NCBI RefSeq assembly: GCF_013267355.1
Contig: NZ_CP053985.1
Coordinates: 6,944,001-7,008,000 of the forward strand
Direction: 5' to 3'
DNA length: 64,000 nucleotides
DNA from: Achromobacter pestifer
GTDB taxonomy: Bacteria > Pseudomonadota > Gammaproteobacteria > Burkholderiales > Burkholderiaceae_B
Notes under the pieces: generated by a model
Database searches by the model: none
What the model saw: only the letters and a program-made list of their open reading frames with translations
What the model was told of the DNA's origin: nothing
Made by a program: the position numbers and the translations under genes
In this document: piece by piece, positions 42,309-51,457 of the stretch
Layout of the letters: every line of letters starts with the position of its first letter
Numbering within the stretch: the first letter of the stretch is position 1

Positions 42309-43589
42309 ATGCTGCATCTGAACCTGTTCATCTTCGGCTGCGGCCACCATCGCGCCGCCTGGCGCCATCCGGATTCCGCCGCCGAGCGGCTGGGCGACAT
42401 CACCTACTACGAGGAACTGGCGCGCACCGCCGAACGCGGCAAGCTGGACGCCATCTTCTTCGCCGACGGGCAATCGGTCGACAACATCGGCGACGGCCCG
42501 CGCTGGTACCTGGAGCCGCTGACCGCCATGGCGGCGATCGCGCGCGCCACTTCCCGCATCGGCCTGATCAGCACGGTTTCCAGCACCTTCTTCACGCCCT
42601 TTCACGCGGCCCGCATGGTGGCCTCGCTGGACCATATCTCGGGCGGGCGCATGGGCTGGAACGTGGTCACGTCCATGTTCGACGCGGAAGCGCGCAACCA
42701 CGGCTATGAGTCCATGCCCGGGCACGACTGGCGCTATGCGCGCGCCGAGGAGTTCGTCGACGTCGCGTTGAAGCTGTTCGACTCCTGGGACCAGGACGCC
42801 CTGGCCATCGACCGCGCGGGCGATTACGGCGTGCCCGCCAGCGTGCGCAAGATCAACCACCACGGAGAGCATTTCCTGGTCGACGGCCCCCTGACGGTGC
42901 CGCGTCCGCCGCAAGGCCGCCCGGTGCTGTTCCAGGCCGGCGCCTCGGACCAGGGCCGCGACCTGGCCGCCAGGCGCGCCGAAGCGATCTACGCCGTCGC
43001 CTATGACCTGCCCGCGGCGCAGGCCTATTACCGCGACATCAAGCGGCGCGTGCTGGCCGCCGGCCGCCAGGATTTCGTGCCCATCATGCCGGGCCTGGTC
43101 ACCTACGTGGGCTCGACCGAAGCCGAAGCCCGGGCCAAGCAGCGCGCACTGGACGTCCTGCTCCCCAGCGACGCGTCGCTGCGCCAACTGGGCACGTTCG
43201 TGCTGCAGGACTGCTCCGCCTGGGAACTGGACGCGCCCGTGCCCGCCCTGCCGCCCCTGGCCGAATTCACCGGCCCCAAGGGCCGCTACGCGACCATACT
43301 GCGCATCATCGAAACCGAGCAGCCCACCGTGCGCCAGCTGCTCGGACGGCTGGCGGCCGGCGGCGGCCACTGCACCATGGTGGGCACGCCCGAGCAGATC
43401 GCCGACAAGATGGAGCATTGGTACCGCAATGAAGGCGCCGACGGCTTCAACCTGATGCCGCCTTCCCTGCCGGGAGGGATCGACGATTTCGTCGAGCACG
43501 TGATCCCGGTGCTGCGGCGCCGGGGGCTGTTCCGCGCCGAGTACCAGCACAGCACGCTGCGCGGGCATCTGGGGCTGGAATCCCGGTAA
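42309..43589 (+). CDS. FMN-dependent monooxygenase of the luciferase-like (NtaA/SnaA/DszA) family
   Basis: 426 residues. Two-component flavin monooxygenase that uses reduced FMN supplied by a reductase. Seen: LHLNLFIFGCGHHRAAWRHP at the N-terminus, LARTAERGKLDAIFFADG, the SGGRMGWNVVTSM segment, RPVLFQAGASDQGRDLAAR and GADGFNLMPPSLPGGIDDFVEHVIPVL, a family-typical end. Related enzymes attack chelators (NTA, EDTA) and sulfur compounds. Divergent from the riboswitch-controlled symporter; no reductase gene is adjacent. Substrate unknown. Confidence 0.9.
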   Translation: MLHLNLFIFGCGHHRAAWRHPDSAAERLGDITYYEELARTAERGKLDAIFFADGQSVDNIGDGPRWYLEPLTAMAAIARATSRIGLISTVSSTFFTPFHAARMVASLDHISGGRMGWNVVTSMFDAEARNHGYESMPGHDWRYARAEEFVDVALKLFDSWDQDALAIDRAGDYGVPASVRKINHHGEHFLVDGPLTVPRPPQGRPVLFQAGASDQGRDLAARRAEAIYAVAYDLPAAQAYYRDIKRRVLAAGRQDFVPIMPGLVTYVGSTEAEARAKQRALDVLLPSDASLRQLGTFVLQDCSAWELDAPVPALPPLAEFTGPKGRYATILRIIETEQPTVRQLLGRLAAGGGHCTMVGTPEQIADKMEHWYRNEGADGFNLMPPSLPGGIDDFVEHVIPVLRRRGLFRAEYQHSTLRGHLGLESR

Positions 43590-43637
43590 GCCGGCGCGGG
43601 CGATCCCTGGCCTGCCGTTTCGGCCCGGCGGCCAGGG

Positions 43638-43853
43638 CTATCCGGCTTGCGTGACGGGGCGGCTGCGCTTGGCCTTCACGGCATCGCGCGCGGCCGTCTC
43701 GGCTATCAGGGCTTGGGCTTTGCGGAGAGCGGCCTGCCGCCTGGCCGCGCGCGTCGCGATCCAGTCATAGAGCCATACACCCGGCTGGCGCACCAGCGCC
43801 GCGATCAAGGTACAGGCGGCAACGCCCAGAAGGCCGAACAATAGCCAGTGCAT
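43638..43853 (-). CDS. Small membrane protein (71 residues)
   Basis: Not recognised. One hydrophobic N-terminal span (HWLLFGLLGVAACTLIAALV), a short loop with WLYDWIATRAARRQ, and a basic helical C-terminus, so probably anchored in the inner membrane with its tail in the cytoplasm. The ATG overlaps the lipoprotein hydrolase stop (TGATG), showing it belongs to that operon. Function unknown. Confidence 0.6.
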   Translation of the reverse strand: MHWLLFGLLGVAACTLIAALVRQPGVWLYDWIATRAARRQAALRKAQALIAETAARDAVKAKRSRPVTQAG

Positions 43854-45757
43854 CAGCGCGCCCCCTGTTCCAGCTGCAGCCGCAGAATGCGCCTGAGTTC
43901 CAGGATCGCCTGCGGCGTCTCTTGCACGCTGTGCGAGAACGGAATGATCTTCTCGGATTCGGCCCCGTCCAGATGCGCGCTGCGGTACGGCACCAGGCCG
44001 TCGTCCGAATCCGCCAGCGGGACGCCGGGTGTGTTGTTCGCAATGATGCTGTGGTAACGCACCGCCGGCGAAATCGGCATGGACGCGGTCAGTCTCACAA
44101 ATCGGTCCTTTTCGCTCAGGTTATCCACGCCGTTGGGCACCCGGATCGAGGATTCGGGCCGGGGCGGCCCATCGGCGTCAGCCAGCCGGTTGAGCTTGGC
44201 GAACTGCCTGACTACCGTCACAGGCAGCGTGATCAGGTTGGACAGCCAACGCGACAAAGTGTTCTCGGCAAAAGGCGTGCCGCGGTGCGGCGCCGCGATG
44301 AACACCGCGCGCGAGATGCCGGGAAACGCCTCAAAGCTCAGCACCGGGTCGAACTCGGCGCGTGCCTGGGCGAGGCGGGTCTCGTCCAGCTGGGCGTGGT
44401 CGCGCAGCGCGTCCCACAGCACGGTGCCGGACGAGGACACCAGCAGCCGGCTCAGCACGCCGCCCATGCTGTGCCCGATGATGACGGTGTCGCGCGAAGC
44501 CTGCGCCGCGCCCATGGGATCGAAATGCTCGATCGTCTGGCGCAGCGCGTCGCGGATGGCACGGTTGTTCAGCGCCAGCGGCGCGTTGGTCGGGTAATAG
44601 ACCTGCCAGATCTGGTAATGCTGGCGCAGGGTTTCGTCGCCCAGCACCTCGTTGGCGACGTTGATCCAGGCCTCGGGGCTGCTGGCCAGGCCGTGCAGCA
44701 TGATGACGGTGCGCCGGTCCGGGTCATAGGGCTGCAACAGGTAGACGTGCGGCGCGTCGATGCCCTCTTCCTTGCCCAGCACGTTGCGCAGCGCCTGGGT
44801 CGCGAAGCCCGAGCGCGCCAGCCACAAACCGTAGCCGGACGTGAAGTTGGCAGCCAGCGGCACCTTCGTGCCGGCCAGCTCCACCGTATCCCGCTTGTAG
44901 GGATCGTAGGCCGCCAGGGTCGCCTTCCGCGCGGCCATGACCTGCTCCAGCGTATCGCCAGGAAAGGCAATGATGACGGTCACGGCGGGAAATGGGGTTT
45001 CGCTATATGGCGTCTTGAAGGTGTCGGCATCATTCACGCGGCGCGCCGTGACCGCCACCAGCTCGGCGCCGAAGCCGTCGCGCCGGTACATGCTGCGCAG
45101 CCCCCGGAACGTCAAGTTCGCCGCGGGCACCAGTTCGTGCGGAAATTGCTTGCCGCCGGGCAGCTTGACGTCGGACATCTCGCCCAGCACCTGCCACGGC
45201 CCCGCCGCCATGCTGGTCCCGGGCGCCGGCGGGCGGCCGCGATGCTGCTCGAACAGGCGCGTGACGGCCTGCTGCACCGCGTAGTTGTAGTAGTCGCGCA
45301 CCTGGGTCTGGCGGTCTTCGAAGGCGCGGTCGCTGGGCGAGCGCGGCGTGAAGAACAGGTAGGCGTAGGCGGCCCGCGCCGTCTGCAGGTAGGCGTCCAG
45401 CAGTTCGTCCTGGTCGGCCTGGCTGGCGGGGCGCTGCTTTTCCGTGGCCAGCGCCTCCATCAGCCAGACTTCGGACAGCGTGGCGAGGCGCCGTTCGCTG
45501 TCCAGCCCTTCCATGGTGGCCAGCGCATGGGTGCAGGCGTCGCGGTCCTTGCGGCAGTCCTGCGCGTTCAGGCCCAGCACGGCCATGGACTCGCGCGCGG
45601 ATGCGCTCAACTGGCCGGTGGTGAGCACGTCGCCGCGGCGCTGGGCGATGTAGTCCTGGGTGCTGACGGAAGACACCTTGACGCCCGCGCAGCCGGCGCA
45701 CACCAGCAGCCCCAGGATCGCGCAACCCTTCGCGCCGGCCGTCCAGATTCCATTCAT
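43853..45757 (-). CDS. Alpha/beta hydrolase lipoprotein
   Basis: 634 residues. Lipoprotein signal with lipobox near LVCAGC (residues about 17-22), so it is anchored to a membrane from the periplasmic side. An N-terminal 300-residue region of unknown fold is followed by an alpha/beta hydrolase domain: VIMLHGLASSPEAWINVANEV, then the nucleophile elbow IIGHSMGGVLSRLL, and AAPHRGTPFAENTLSRWLSN. The His of the triad is probably in IPFSHSVQ. Lipase or amidase activity is likely but substrate unknown. Operon with a DUF4105 protein (4-nt overlap) suggests cell-envelope lipid or lipoprotein work. Confidence 0.85.
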   Translation of the reverse strand: MNGIWTAGAKGCAILGLLVCAGCAGVKVSSVSTQDYIAQRRGDVLTTGQLSASARESMAVLGLNAQDCRKDRDACTHALATMEGLDSERRLATLSEVWLMEALATEKQRPASQADQDELLDAYLQTARAAYAYLFFTPRSPSDRAFEDRQTQVRDYYNYAVQQAVTRLFEQHRGRPPAPGTSMAAGPWQVLGEMSDVKLPGGKQFPHELVPAANLTFRGLRSMYRRDGFGAELVAVTARRVNDADTFKTPYSETPFPAVTVIIAFPGDTLEQVMAARKATLAAYDPYKRDTVELAGTKVPLAANFTSGYGLWLARSGFATQALRNVLGKEEGIDAPHVYLLQPYDPDRRTVIMLHGLASSPEAWINVANEVLGDETLRQHYQIWQVYYPTNAPLALNNRAIRDALRQTIEHFDPMGAAQASRDTVIIGHSMGGVLSRLLVSSSGTVLWDALRDHAQLDETRLAQARAEFDPVLSFEAFPGISRAVFIAAPHRGTPFAENTLSRWLSNLITLPVTVVRQFAKLNRLADADGPPRPESSIRVPNGVDNLSEKDRFVRLTASMPISPAVRYHSIIANNTPGVPLADSDDGLVPYRSAHLDGAESEKIIPFSHSVQETPQAILELRRILRLQLEQGAR

Positions 45758-46788
45758 TGCGCGGCCCCCGCCGATACCGGTTGGCGGATGGCCCGCGAAA
45801 ACTCGACCGGATCCGGGCCGGGCAAGCCAGGCTTGCCGAGGTAACCCTGTTCGCGCAGCACGGCCAAAGGCTTGCCAGTGTCCAGCCCGCCCTGCTCATA
45901 GAGATATTCCGGCAGATAGCCGGACAGGAGGATGCGGTAATCCATGGGCAGGCCCGGCACGATCGCCCGTACCATGCGGTAGACCAGCGTCGTGCAGTTG
46001 GCCGTCACCGTGTGATAGAAGCGCGGCGCGTCGGCCAGCTCATTCGCGGTGCGCACATAGGACAAAAACAGTTCGCGCATGGCGGGCACGGGCATGTCGA
46101 CGGGATACCGGTACACGCGTTCGGCGCGCGGCCCGGCGCGCACGTAGAGGATGTCGCGCTCCTGCGCGGCGATCACGCTCAGTTCGAACTGCTTGAAGAA
46201 GCCGCCGATCTCCGAGAACTGTTCGCCGCGTTCCTTGCGGATCTCGACCGAGAACACGACGTGGCGGCCGTCAGTGAAGCCGAAGGAAACCAGCGTGTGG
46301 GCGATGGCCGGGCTGCCCCAGTACGACAGGACCATGTCCACCGAGGCCAAGTCGTTCAGGTTGTATTGCTGGCTTTCCCAACGCGCGGTGTAGCGTGTGT
46401 CCGTATCGGACTGCCAGTCGAAATTGCGCACGCTGTCCAGCGTGACGATGGACCCGGAAATGCTGCCGCGCAGCGTGCGCGCCACGTCGTCCGCCCAGAT
46501 CCGGTCGTTGGACGGCGCCAGCGTCTGCCACCACAGGCACAGCGCGGCCATGCCGATCAGCCAGGTCCAGGCGGCGCGCCGGGTGCGTCCGCGCCACAGC
46601 GCGACGGCCGCGTACAGGCACAGCCCGGCCCAGGCCAGCGCCGCAGCGCCTTGCACCACCGCCCCGCCCGGCATGCGGTAGTCCAGCGCCAGGCCGCCCC
46701 ACAGCGCGGAAAGGATGAGAACAAGGCTGAAGAGGATGCGCCCGGCGATTGCCAGGCAGCCGCGCCGGGCTCGATTACATGCCGCCAT
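45754..46788 (-). CDS. DUF4105 domain membrane protein
   Basis: 344 residues. Three N-terminal membrane segments (ILFSLVLILSALWGGLALDY, GAAALAWAGLCLYAAVALW, AAWTWLIGMAALCLWWQTLAP), then a periplasmic DUF4105 domain with MVLSYWGSPAIAHTLVSFGFTDGRHVVFSVEIRKE and the Cys-containing TANCTTLVYRMVRA. DUF4105 is related to the N-terminal region of Enterococcus lipoprotein transacylase Lnb and to papain-like amidase folds, which fits a Cys-His active site: C in TANCTT, H in AIAHTL. That activity is inference. Overlaps both neighbours, so one operon with MarC and the lipoprotein hydrolase. Confidence 0.8.
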   Translation of the reverse strand: MAACNRARRGCLAIAGRILFSLVLILSALWGGLALDYRMPGGAVVQGAAALAWAGLCLYAAVALWRGRTRRAAWTWLIGMAALCLWWQTLAPSNDRIWADDVARTLRGSISGSIVTLDSVRNFDWQSDTDTRYTARWESQQYNLNDLASVDMVLSYWGSPAIAHTLVSFGFTDGRHVVFSVEIRKERGEQFSEIGGFFKQFELSVIAAQERDILYVRAGPRAERVYRYPVDMPVPAMRELFLSYVRTANELADAPRFYHTVTANCTTLVYRMVRAIVPGLPMDYRILLSGYLPEYLYEQGGLDTGKPLAVLREQGYLGKPGLPGPDPVEFSRAIRQPVSAGAAQ

Positions 46789-47458
46789 GCTGTTGCACGA
46801 TTTCCAGGACGCCGTTGATCACGAACTGCACGGCCATGCACACCAACAGGAAGCCCATGATGCGGGAGATGGCCTCCACCCCGCCCTGGCCGATCACGGC
46901 CACGATGCGCCCGGCCGAACGCAGGCAGATCCAGAACAGCAGGCCCAGCAGCGAGAACACGAGAATGGGCGTCAGCGCCAGCACCCAGGCCGGGTAGGTC
47001 TGCGTCACCGATGCATCGAGAGTCGCCGCGCCGCTGATGATCATGGCGATGGTGCCCGGCCCCGCCGTGCCGGGCATCGCCAGCGGCACGAAGGCGATGT
47101 TGGGGGTCTGCCGGTTGGCCTGGGCGTCGGCCACGTCGGCCTCGGACGCGGTCGACGGCGTGGACGGGAACACCATGCTGAAACCGATGCTGGCCACGAT
47201 CAGGCCGCCCGCGATGCGCAGCCCCGGGATCGAAATGCCGAAGGTATGCATGATCCAGGCGCCGGCGTAGTAGGTCACCACCATGATCCCGACCACGTAG
47301 AAAGCCGCCTGCCTGACCTGGCGTTCGCGCTCTTTGTAGGGAATCTGCTGGCCCAGGGACAACAGCAGTGTCATGGAGGTCAGGGGGTTGGCCAGGGGCA
47401 GCATCAAGGCCAGCCCCAGGCTGACCAGTTTTCCCAGTTGAATCAGGTCGTCGATCAT
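46775..47458 (-). CDS. MarC family integral membrane protein
   Basis: 227 residues with about six spans. Seen: LMLPLANPLTSMTLLLSLG and the middle AFVPLAMPGTAGPGTIAMIIS, which hold the two MarC/SNARE-like half-signatures NP and PGTAGPGTI. The family has no settled function; the old link to antibiotic resistance was not upheld. First gene of the operon with DUF4105 and lipoprotein hydrolase (14-nt overlap), divergent from a TetR gene with a perfect operator-like palindrome in between. Confidence 0.88.
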   Translation of the reverse strand: MIDDLIQLGKLVSLGLALMLPLANPLTSMTLLLSLGQQIPYKERERQVRQAAFYVVGIMVVTYYAGAWIMHTFGISIPGLRIAGGLIVASIGFSMVFPSTPSTASEADVADAQANRQTPNIAFVPLAMPGTAGPGTIAMIISGAATLDASVTQTYPAWVLALTPILVFSLLGLLFWICLRSAGRIVAVIGQGGVEAISRIMGFLLVCMAVQFVINGVLEIVQQHGGM

Positions 47459-47522
47459 GGCGATGTGCGCTGCGGGCGGCGCCGTTGCGGCGGGTCACAG
47501 CTGCTTGGATGATGTTGCAAGC

Positions 47523-47545
47523 GTGTAATGTACTATACATTACAC
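47523..47545. promoter_or_regulatory. Perfect palindromic operator between marC-type and tetR-type genes
   Basis: GTGTAATGTA (47523-47532) and TACATTACAC (47536-47545) are exact reverse complements around CTA. Site length and position fit a TetR operator for the divergent gene pair. TAATGTACTATACAT also holds -10-like sequence, so binding would block transcription. Confidence 0.75.
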
Positions 47546-47611
47546 AATTTCGGCCAGGCTCCCCGCCCGGCGCTAGAGCGTCCGCGACCGATACGCGGCC
47601 AGGGGAATGAC

Positions 47612-48250
47612 GTGAACACGATTCCAGACGATACGGCGCCGCGCGCGCTGACCAGCCGGGGCGAGGCGCGCCGCGAGCGCCTGCTCGAAGCCGCCACGCA
47701 GTCATTGCTGGAGCACGGCTACGCGCAAACGTCCATCCAGCGCATCGTGCGGCAGGCTGGCGGCTCGGCGGCCACCGCCTACCAACTGTTCGGCAACAAG
47801 GAGGGCCTGCTGGTCGCGGTGCTGGAGCATGAACTGCATGGCATGCGCGCCGCCGTATTCGCGGACGCCATGCAGGACCAGCCTGTCGGCCCCGCCCTGC
47901 ACGAGCTGTCGCGACGTCTGCTGAGCTATGCCCTGCTGCCCAAATCGGCCGCGCTCTACCGCCTGATCGTCTCGGAATCGCATCGCCTGCCGCATCTGGC
48001 CGAATCCTTGCGGCTGGCGGTGGAAATGCAGCTGTACGCGCCCCTGGAACAATGCCTGAAACGGGCATGCGAGCGCGGCGAATTGCGCATCGACGATCCG
48101 CGCTTGGCGGCGCGCACCCTGGGCAACCTGATCAACGGCATCGCCTCGCACGCGCGGCTGACCGGTGGCCGCGCCGAAGGCCCGGACGAGGATCATCTGG
48201 CGACCTGCCGCTACGGCGTGGACACCCTGTTGCGCGCCTTCCGCGCGTAG
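47612..48250 (+). CDS. TetR-family transcriptional regulator
   Basis: 212 residues from the GTG at 47612, with AGGGGA ahead. A longer frame to the ATG at 47528 would start inside the palindromic operator, so I reject it. Seen: TetR helix-turn-helix (LLEAATQSLLEHGYAQTSIQRIVRQAGGSAATAYQLFGNKEGLLVAVLEH) and a C-terminal AcrR-like ligand domain. Divergent from the MarC operon and convergent with an MFS exporter, whose 3' end it overlaps by 40 nt. Likely represses itself and the MarC operon. Confidence 0.9.
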   Translation: MNTIPDDTAPRALTSRGEARRERLLEAATQSLLEHGYAQTSIQRIVRQAGGSAATAYQLFGNKEGLLVAVLEHELHGMRAAVFADAMQDQPVGPALHELSRRLLSYALLPKSAALYRLIVSESHRLPHLAESLRLAVEMQLYAPLEQCLKRACERGELRIDDPRLAARTLGNLINGIASHARLTGGRAEGPDEDHLATCRYGVDTLLRAFRA

Positions 48251-49476
48251 CCGACGCGCCACTCGCCCCACCCGGCCCGCGCCAGCATCAGCGCCGGCCA
48301 CAGCATGCAGGCCGCGGCCAGCCACAGATTGGCCCGCAGCCCCAGCGCGTCCACGCTGGGCACGCCCAGCAGCGAACCGGCCGCGATGCCCAGGTTGAAC
48401 ACCGCGACGAACAGCGAGGTGGCGGCCTCCACGGCGTCCGGCGCGGCCTTCATCATCCAGGTTTGCAGCGACACCGACACCGCGCCATAGGCCAGGCCCC
48501 ACAGCAACAGCAAGACCGCCGCGGCCGGGCGGAGCTGCCCCAGCATGCCCAGCAGCAGCAGGACCAGCAGCAGGCTGACCGCGATCAGCAGCAAGGTGGC
48601 GGCCGGACGCCTCACGGCCGCAGTCCCACCCAGGAAGTTGCCCGCCACACCGGCGGCACCATAGGCAAAGAGCAGCGGCCCGATCCAGTTCTCGCCGAAC
48701 GCCGCATGGATCTGCAGCAGCGGACGGACAAAGGTATAGGCCATGAAATGGCCGGCCACCAGGAACAGCGTGATCCAGAGGCCCCGCCGCAAGCCAGGAT
48801 TGGCCAGTTGCGACGCCAACTGGCGCGGCCGCAGCGAGCGTGCCGCAGGCAGCGGCGGCAGGCTCAGCAGGGCCATGAGCAGCACGCCGGCGCTTAGCGC
48901 CGCCATGGCGCCAAAGGCCGCGCGCCAGCCGGCCAGCTCGCCGATGAAAGCGCCCAGCGGCACGCCCAGCACGGACGCCACGGCGACGCCGCCGAAGATG
49001 ATGGAGGTGGCCAGTCCCACGGCGCCGGGGCCGACCAGCCTGCCCGCCAATCCGCCCGCGATCGCCCAGATGCCGCCGATGCAGAAGCCCACCAGCACCC
49101 GCGCCGCCAGGAACCACGGCATGCTGGGCGCCCAGGCGCTGGCCGCGTTGGCGCCGACCAGCAACGCCAACAGGCCGCACAGGATCGCCCGGCGGTCCGC
49201 CCCCTTTGCGCCAAGAACGACCAGCGGCGCGCACAGCGCCGCCAGGATGGCGGGCACGAACAGCATGAAGCCGCCCGTACCCACCGAGACGTCCAGCGCC
49301 GCGGTGATGGGCACGAACAGCCCCACCGGCAGCATTTCGCTCGTCACCACGCAGAAGGTCGCCAGGCCCACGGCGATCACGCCCAGCCACGCGCGCCAGC
49401 CAGCGCGCCCTGCCAGGGGTTCGGTCAACGAAACGCCGGTGATGGCGGGGTCTTCGGGGGAAATGCCGCGGGTCAT
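48211..49476 (-). CDS. MFS transporter, DHA1-type drug/sugar exporter
   Basis: 421 residues, 12 spans. Seen: FCVVTSEMLPVGLFVPITAAL early on, the loop with LGAKGADRRAILCG, LVGFCIGGIWAIAGGLAGRLV, and GVPLGAFIGELAGWRAAFG (motif C, PxG in span 5 of antiporters). Resembles the YdhP/AraJ/NepI group of sugar, nucleoside or drug exporters. Its end overlaps the convergent TetR gene by 40 nt. It is divergent from a LysR gene with an AT-rich region between them. Confidence 0.88.
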   Translation of the reverse strand: MTRGISPEDPAITGVSLTEPLAGRAGWRAWLGVIAVGLATFCVVTSEMLPVGLFVPITAALDVSVGTGGFMLFVPAILAALCAPLVVLGAKGADRRAILCGLLALLVGANAASAWAPSMPWFLAARVLVGFCIGGIWAIAGGLAGRLVGPGAVGLATSIIFGGVAVASVLGVPLGAFIGELAGWRAAFGAMAALSAGVLLMALLSLPPLPAARSLRPRQLASQLANPGLRRGLWITLFLVAGHFMAYTFVRPLLQIHAAFGENWIGPLLFAYGAAGVAGNFLGGTAAVRRPAATLLLIAVSLLLVLLLLGMLGQLRPAAAVLLLLWGLAYGAVSVSLQTWMMKAAPDAVEAATSLFVAVFNLGIAAGSLLGVPSVDALGLRANLWLAAACMLWPALMLARAGWGEWRVGYARKARNRVSTP

Positions 49477-49581
49477 GATCAGAGGTTCCAGGCAAGGCCC
49501 TTGCCGGGCCGACCCCTAGGCAGTCTACTGTTTCCATTTCGCTGATAAAGTATTCAAATAAATAAACACAAGGGACGAATC

Positions 49582-50535
49582 GTGCGCAATTCACCCTACC
49601 CGGCCGCCCGCCTGGATCACATCGGCGACCTGCTCGCGTTCGTGCGAGTGGCCGACACGCAGAGCTTTACCGCCGCGGCCGAAAAACTGGGCCTGTCGCG
49701 TTCGGCCATCGGCAAGTGCATCGCGCGCCTGGAACTGGGCTTGGGCGCGCGGCTGCTCCACCGCAGCACTCGCAGCGTCAGCCTCAGCGACGAGGGCCGC
49801 CTCTTCTATGAACACGCGCAGCGCATCCTGTCCGAGGTGGACAACGCCACCGATGCCATGGCCAGCCGCAAGCAGGCGCCGCGCGGCCGCCTGCGCATCG
49901 ACCTGCCGGTATCGCTGGGACGGCTGCACATCATGCCGCTGCTGCGCGGCTACCTGCAGGACTGGCCCGAGGTCGAGGCGGACGTCAGTTTTTCCGACGA
50001 CTACATCGACCTGGTGCGCGACGGCGTGGACGTCGCCATCCGCATCGGCGGCGAAACCGACAGCCGGCTGGTGCGCCGGGTGCTGGCGCCACACCGCTTG
50101 ATCACCTGCGCCGCGCCCGGCTACCTGGACCGCCATGGCGCGCCAGCCAGCCTGGATGACCTGGCCGGTCACCAGACGCTGGCCTACACCCATGCCGGCG
50201 CGCTGGCGCCCTGGCGCTTTGCCGTCAACGGCCAGGAACGCAGCGTGCATGTCGCCGGACGCCTGCGGCTGGGCAACACGGAAGCGCTGCGCGACGCCGC
50301 GCTGGCGGGCGAAGGCATCGTCCAGCTGGGCGCCTTCCTGGTCGGCGAGGACCTGCGCGCCGGACGGTTGGCGCCGGTGCTGGAATCCGTGGCGCCCGCC
50401 GGCGCCCCGGTGTGCGCAGTCTATCCGCACCGCCGCCACCTGGCGCCCAAGGTGCGCGTCCTGATCGACGCCATCGCCGACAGATGGGGCGGCGGCGCGC
50501 CCTGGACCTGCGGTGCCGCGCCGCCAGGGCCATAG
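49582..50535 (+). CDS. LysR-family transcriptional regulator
   Basis: 317 residues, GTG start behind an AGGGACGAATC ribosome site. Seen: helix-turn-helix (LLAFVRVADTQSFTAAAEKLGLSRSAIGKCIARLELGLGARLLHRSTRSVSLSDEG) and a CrgA-like substrate domain (GRLRIDLPVSLGRLHIMPLL, DVAIRIGGETDSRLV). This is the CrgA/PP-type subgroup that often represses a divergent exporter, here the MFS gene at 48211. Confidence 0.9.
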   Translation: MRNSPYPAARLDHIGDLLAFVRVADTQSFTAAAEKLGLSRSAIGKCIARLELGLGARLLHRSTRSVSLSDEGRLFYEHAQRILSEVDNATDAMASRKQAPRGRLRIDLPVSLGRLHIMPLLRGYLQDWPEVEADVSFSDDYIDLVRDGVDVAIRIGGETDSRLVRRVLAPHRLITCAAPGYLDRHGAPASLDDLAGHQTLAYTHAGALAPWRFAVNGQERSVHVAGRLRLGNTEALRDAALAGEGIVQLGAFLVGEDLRAGRLAPVLESVAPAGAPVCAVYPHRRHLAPKVRVLIDAIADRWGGGAPWTCGAAPPGP

Positions 50536-50653
50536 GCATGCGCCCGATCCACTATGATTGCCGGCATTGCCCCGCCGGGTGCAATACCGGATACCCAGGG
50601 ACGCTGCCAACCATGCCCTTGCCTGCGCCCCGCCATTTACCCCGGAGTTTTAC

Positions 50654-51457
50654 TTGAGCGACATCTACCAATTCAGCCGCGGCACGGCGCCGCTGCTGAT
50701 CTCCATTCCCCACCTGGGCAGCATGATTCCCGACGCGCAACGCGCGCAGATGACGCCGCTGGGCCTGCAGTCGGGCGACACCGACTGGCACCTGGACACG
50801 CTGTACCAGTTCGCCGAGGCGCTGGGCGCGTCCGTCATCGGCGCGCGCTATTCGCGCTACGTGGTGGACCTGAACCGCCCGCCCAACGATGAAAGCCTGT
50901 ATCCCGGCCAGACCAAGACCGGCCTGTGCCCGGCCCAGACCTTCCGCGGCGACGCCCTCTACCGCAACGAGGCCGTCCTGACCGAGGCCGAGCGCGAACA
51001 CCGGCTGCAGGCCTACTGGAAGCCCTACCACGCCAAGCTGTGCGAGGAAATCGACCGCATCAAGGCCGAACACGGCACCGTGCTGCTATGGGAAGCGCAC
51101 TCGATCGCCAGCGTGCTGCCGCGCCTGTTCGAAGGCAAGCTGCCCGACCTGAACATCGGCACCGCCGACGGCGCGGCCTGCGCGCCCGACATCCTGGCCA
51201 CGGTCGAAGAGCGGCTGCGCGAAAACACCGCCTACACCTGGGCGGTGAACGGCCGCTTCAAGGGCGGCTACATCACGCGCCACTACGGCAAGCCCGCGGA
51301 CAACGTCCACGCCATCCAGCTGGAAATGTGCCAGTCCACCTACATGGACGAAACCCATCCCTACGCTTATCGCCCCGACCTGGCGGACAAGATCATTCCG
51401 CTGGTCGAAGGCATGGTGCAGTCGGCGCTCAAGCAGACCGGCGCTCGCCGGGCTTAA
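50654..51457 (+). CDS. hutG: N-formylglutamate amidohydrolase
   Basis: Hydrolyses N-formylglutamate to glutamate and formate in the five-step histidine pathway. 267 residues. Seen: GTAPLLISIPHLGSMIPD at the N-terminus, DTDWHLDTLYQFA, YSRYVVDLNRPPNDESLYPGQ, LLWEAHSIASVLP, NGRFKGGYITRHYG and the C-terminal LEMCQSTYMDE. I chose a TTG start at 50654 because a GGAG site lies 6 nt before it and the family sequence begins at once; an ATG 32 codons upstream has no such site. No other hut genes are adjacent. Confidence 0.88.
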   Translation: MSDIYQFSRGTAPLLISIPHLGSMIPDAQRAQMTPLGLQSGDTDWHLDTLYQFAEALGASVIGARYSRYVVDLNRPPNDESLYPGQTKTGLCPAQTFRGDALYRNEAVLTEAEREHRLQAYWKPYHAKLCEEIDRIKAEHGTVLLWEAHSIASVLPRLFEGKLPDLNIGTADGAACAPDILATVEERLRENTAYTWAVNGRFKGGYITRHYGKPADNVHAIQLEMCQSTYMDETHPYAYRPDLADKIIPLVEGMVQSALKQTGARRA

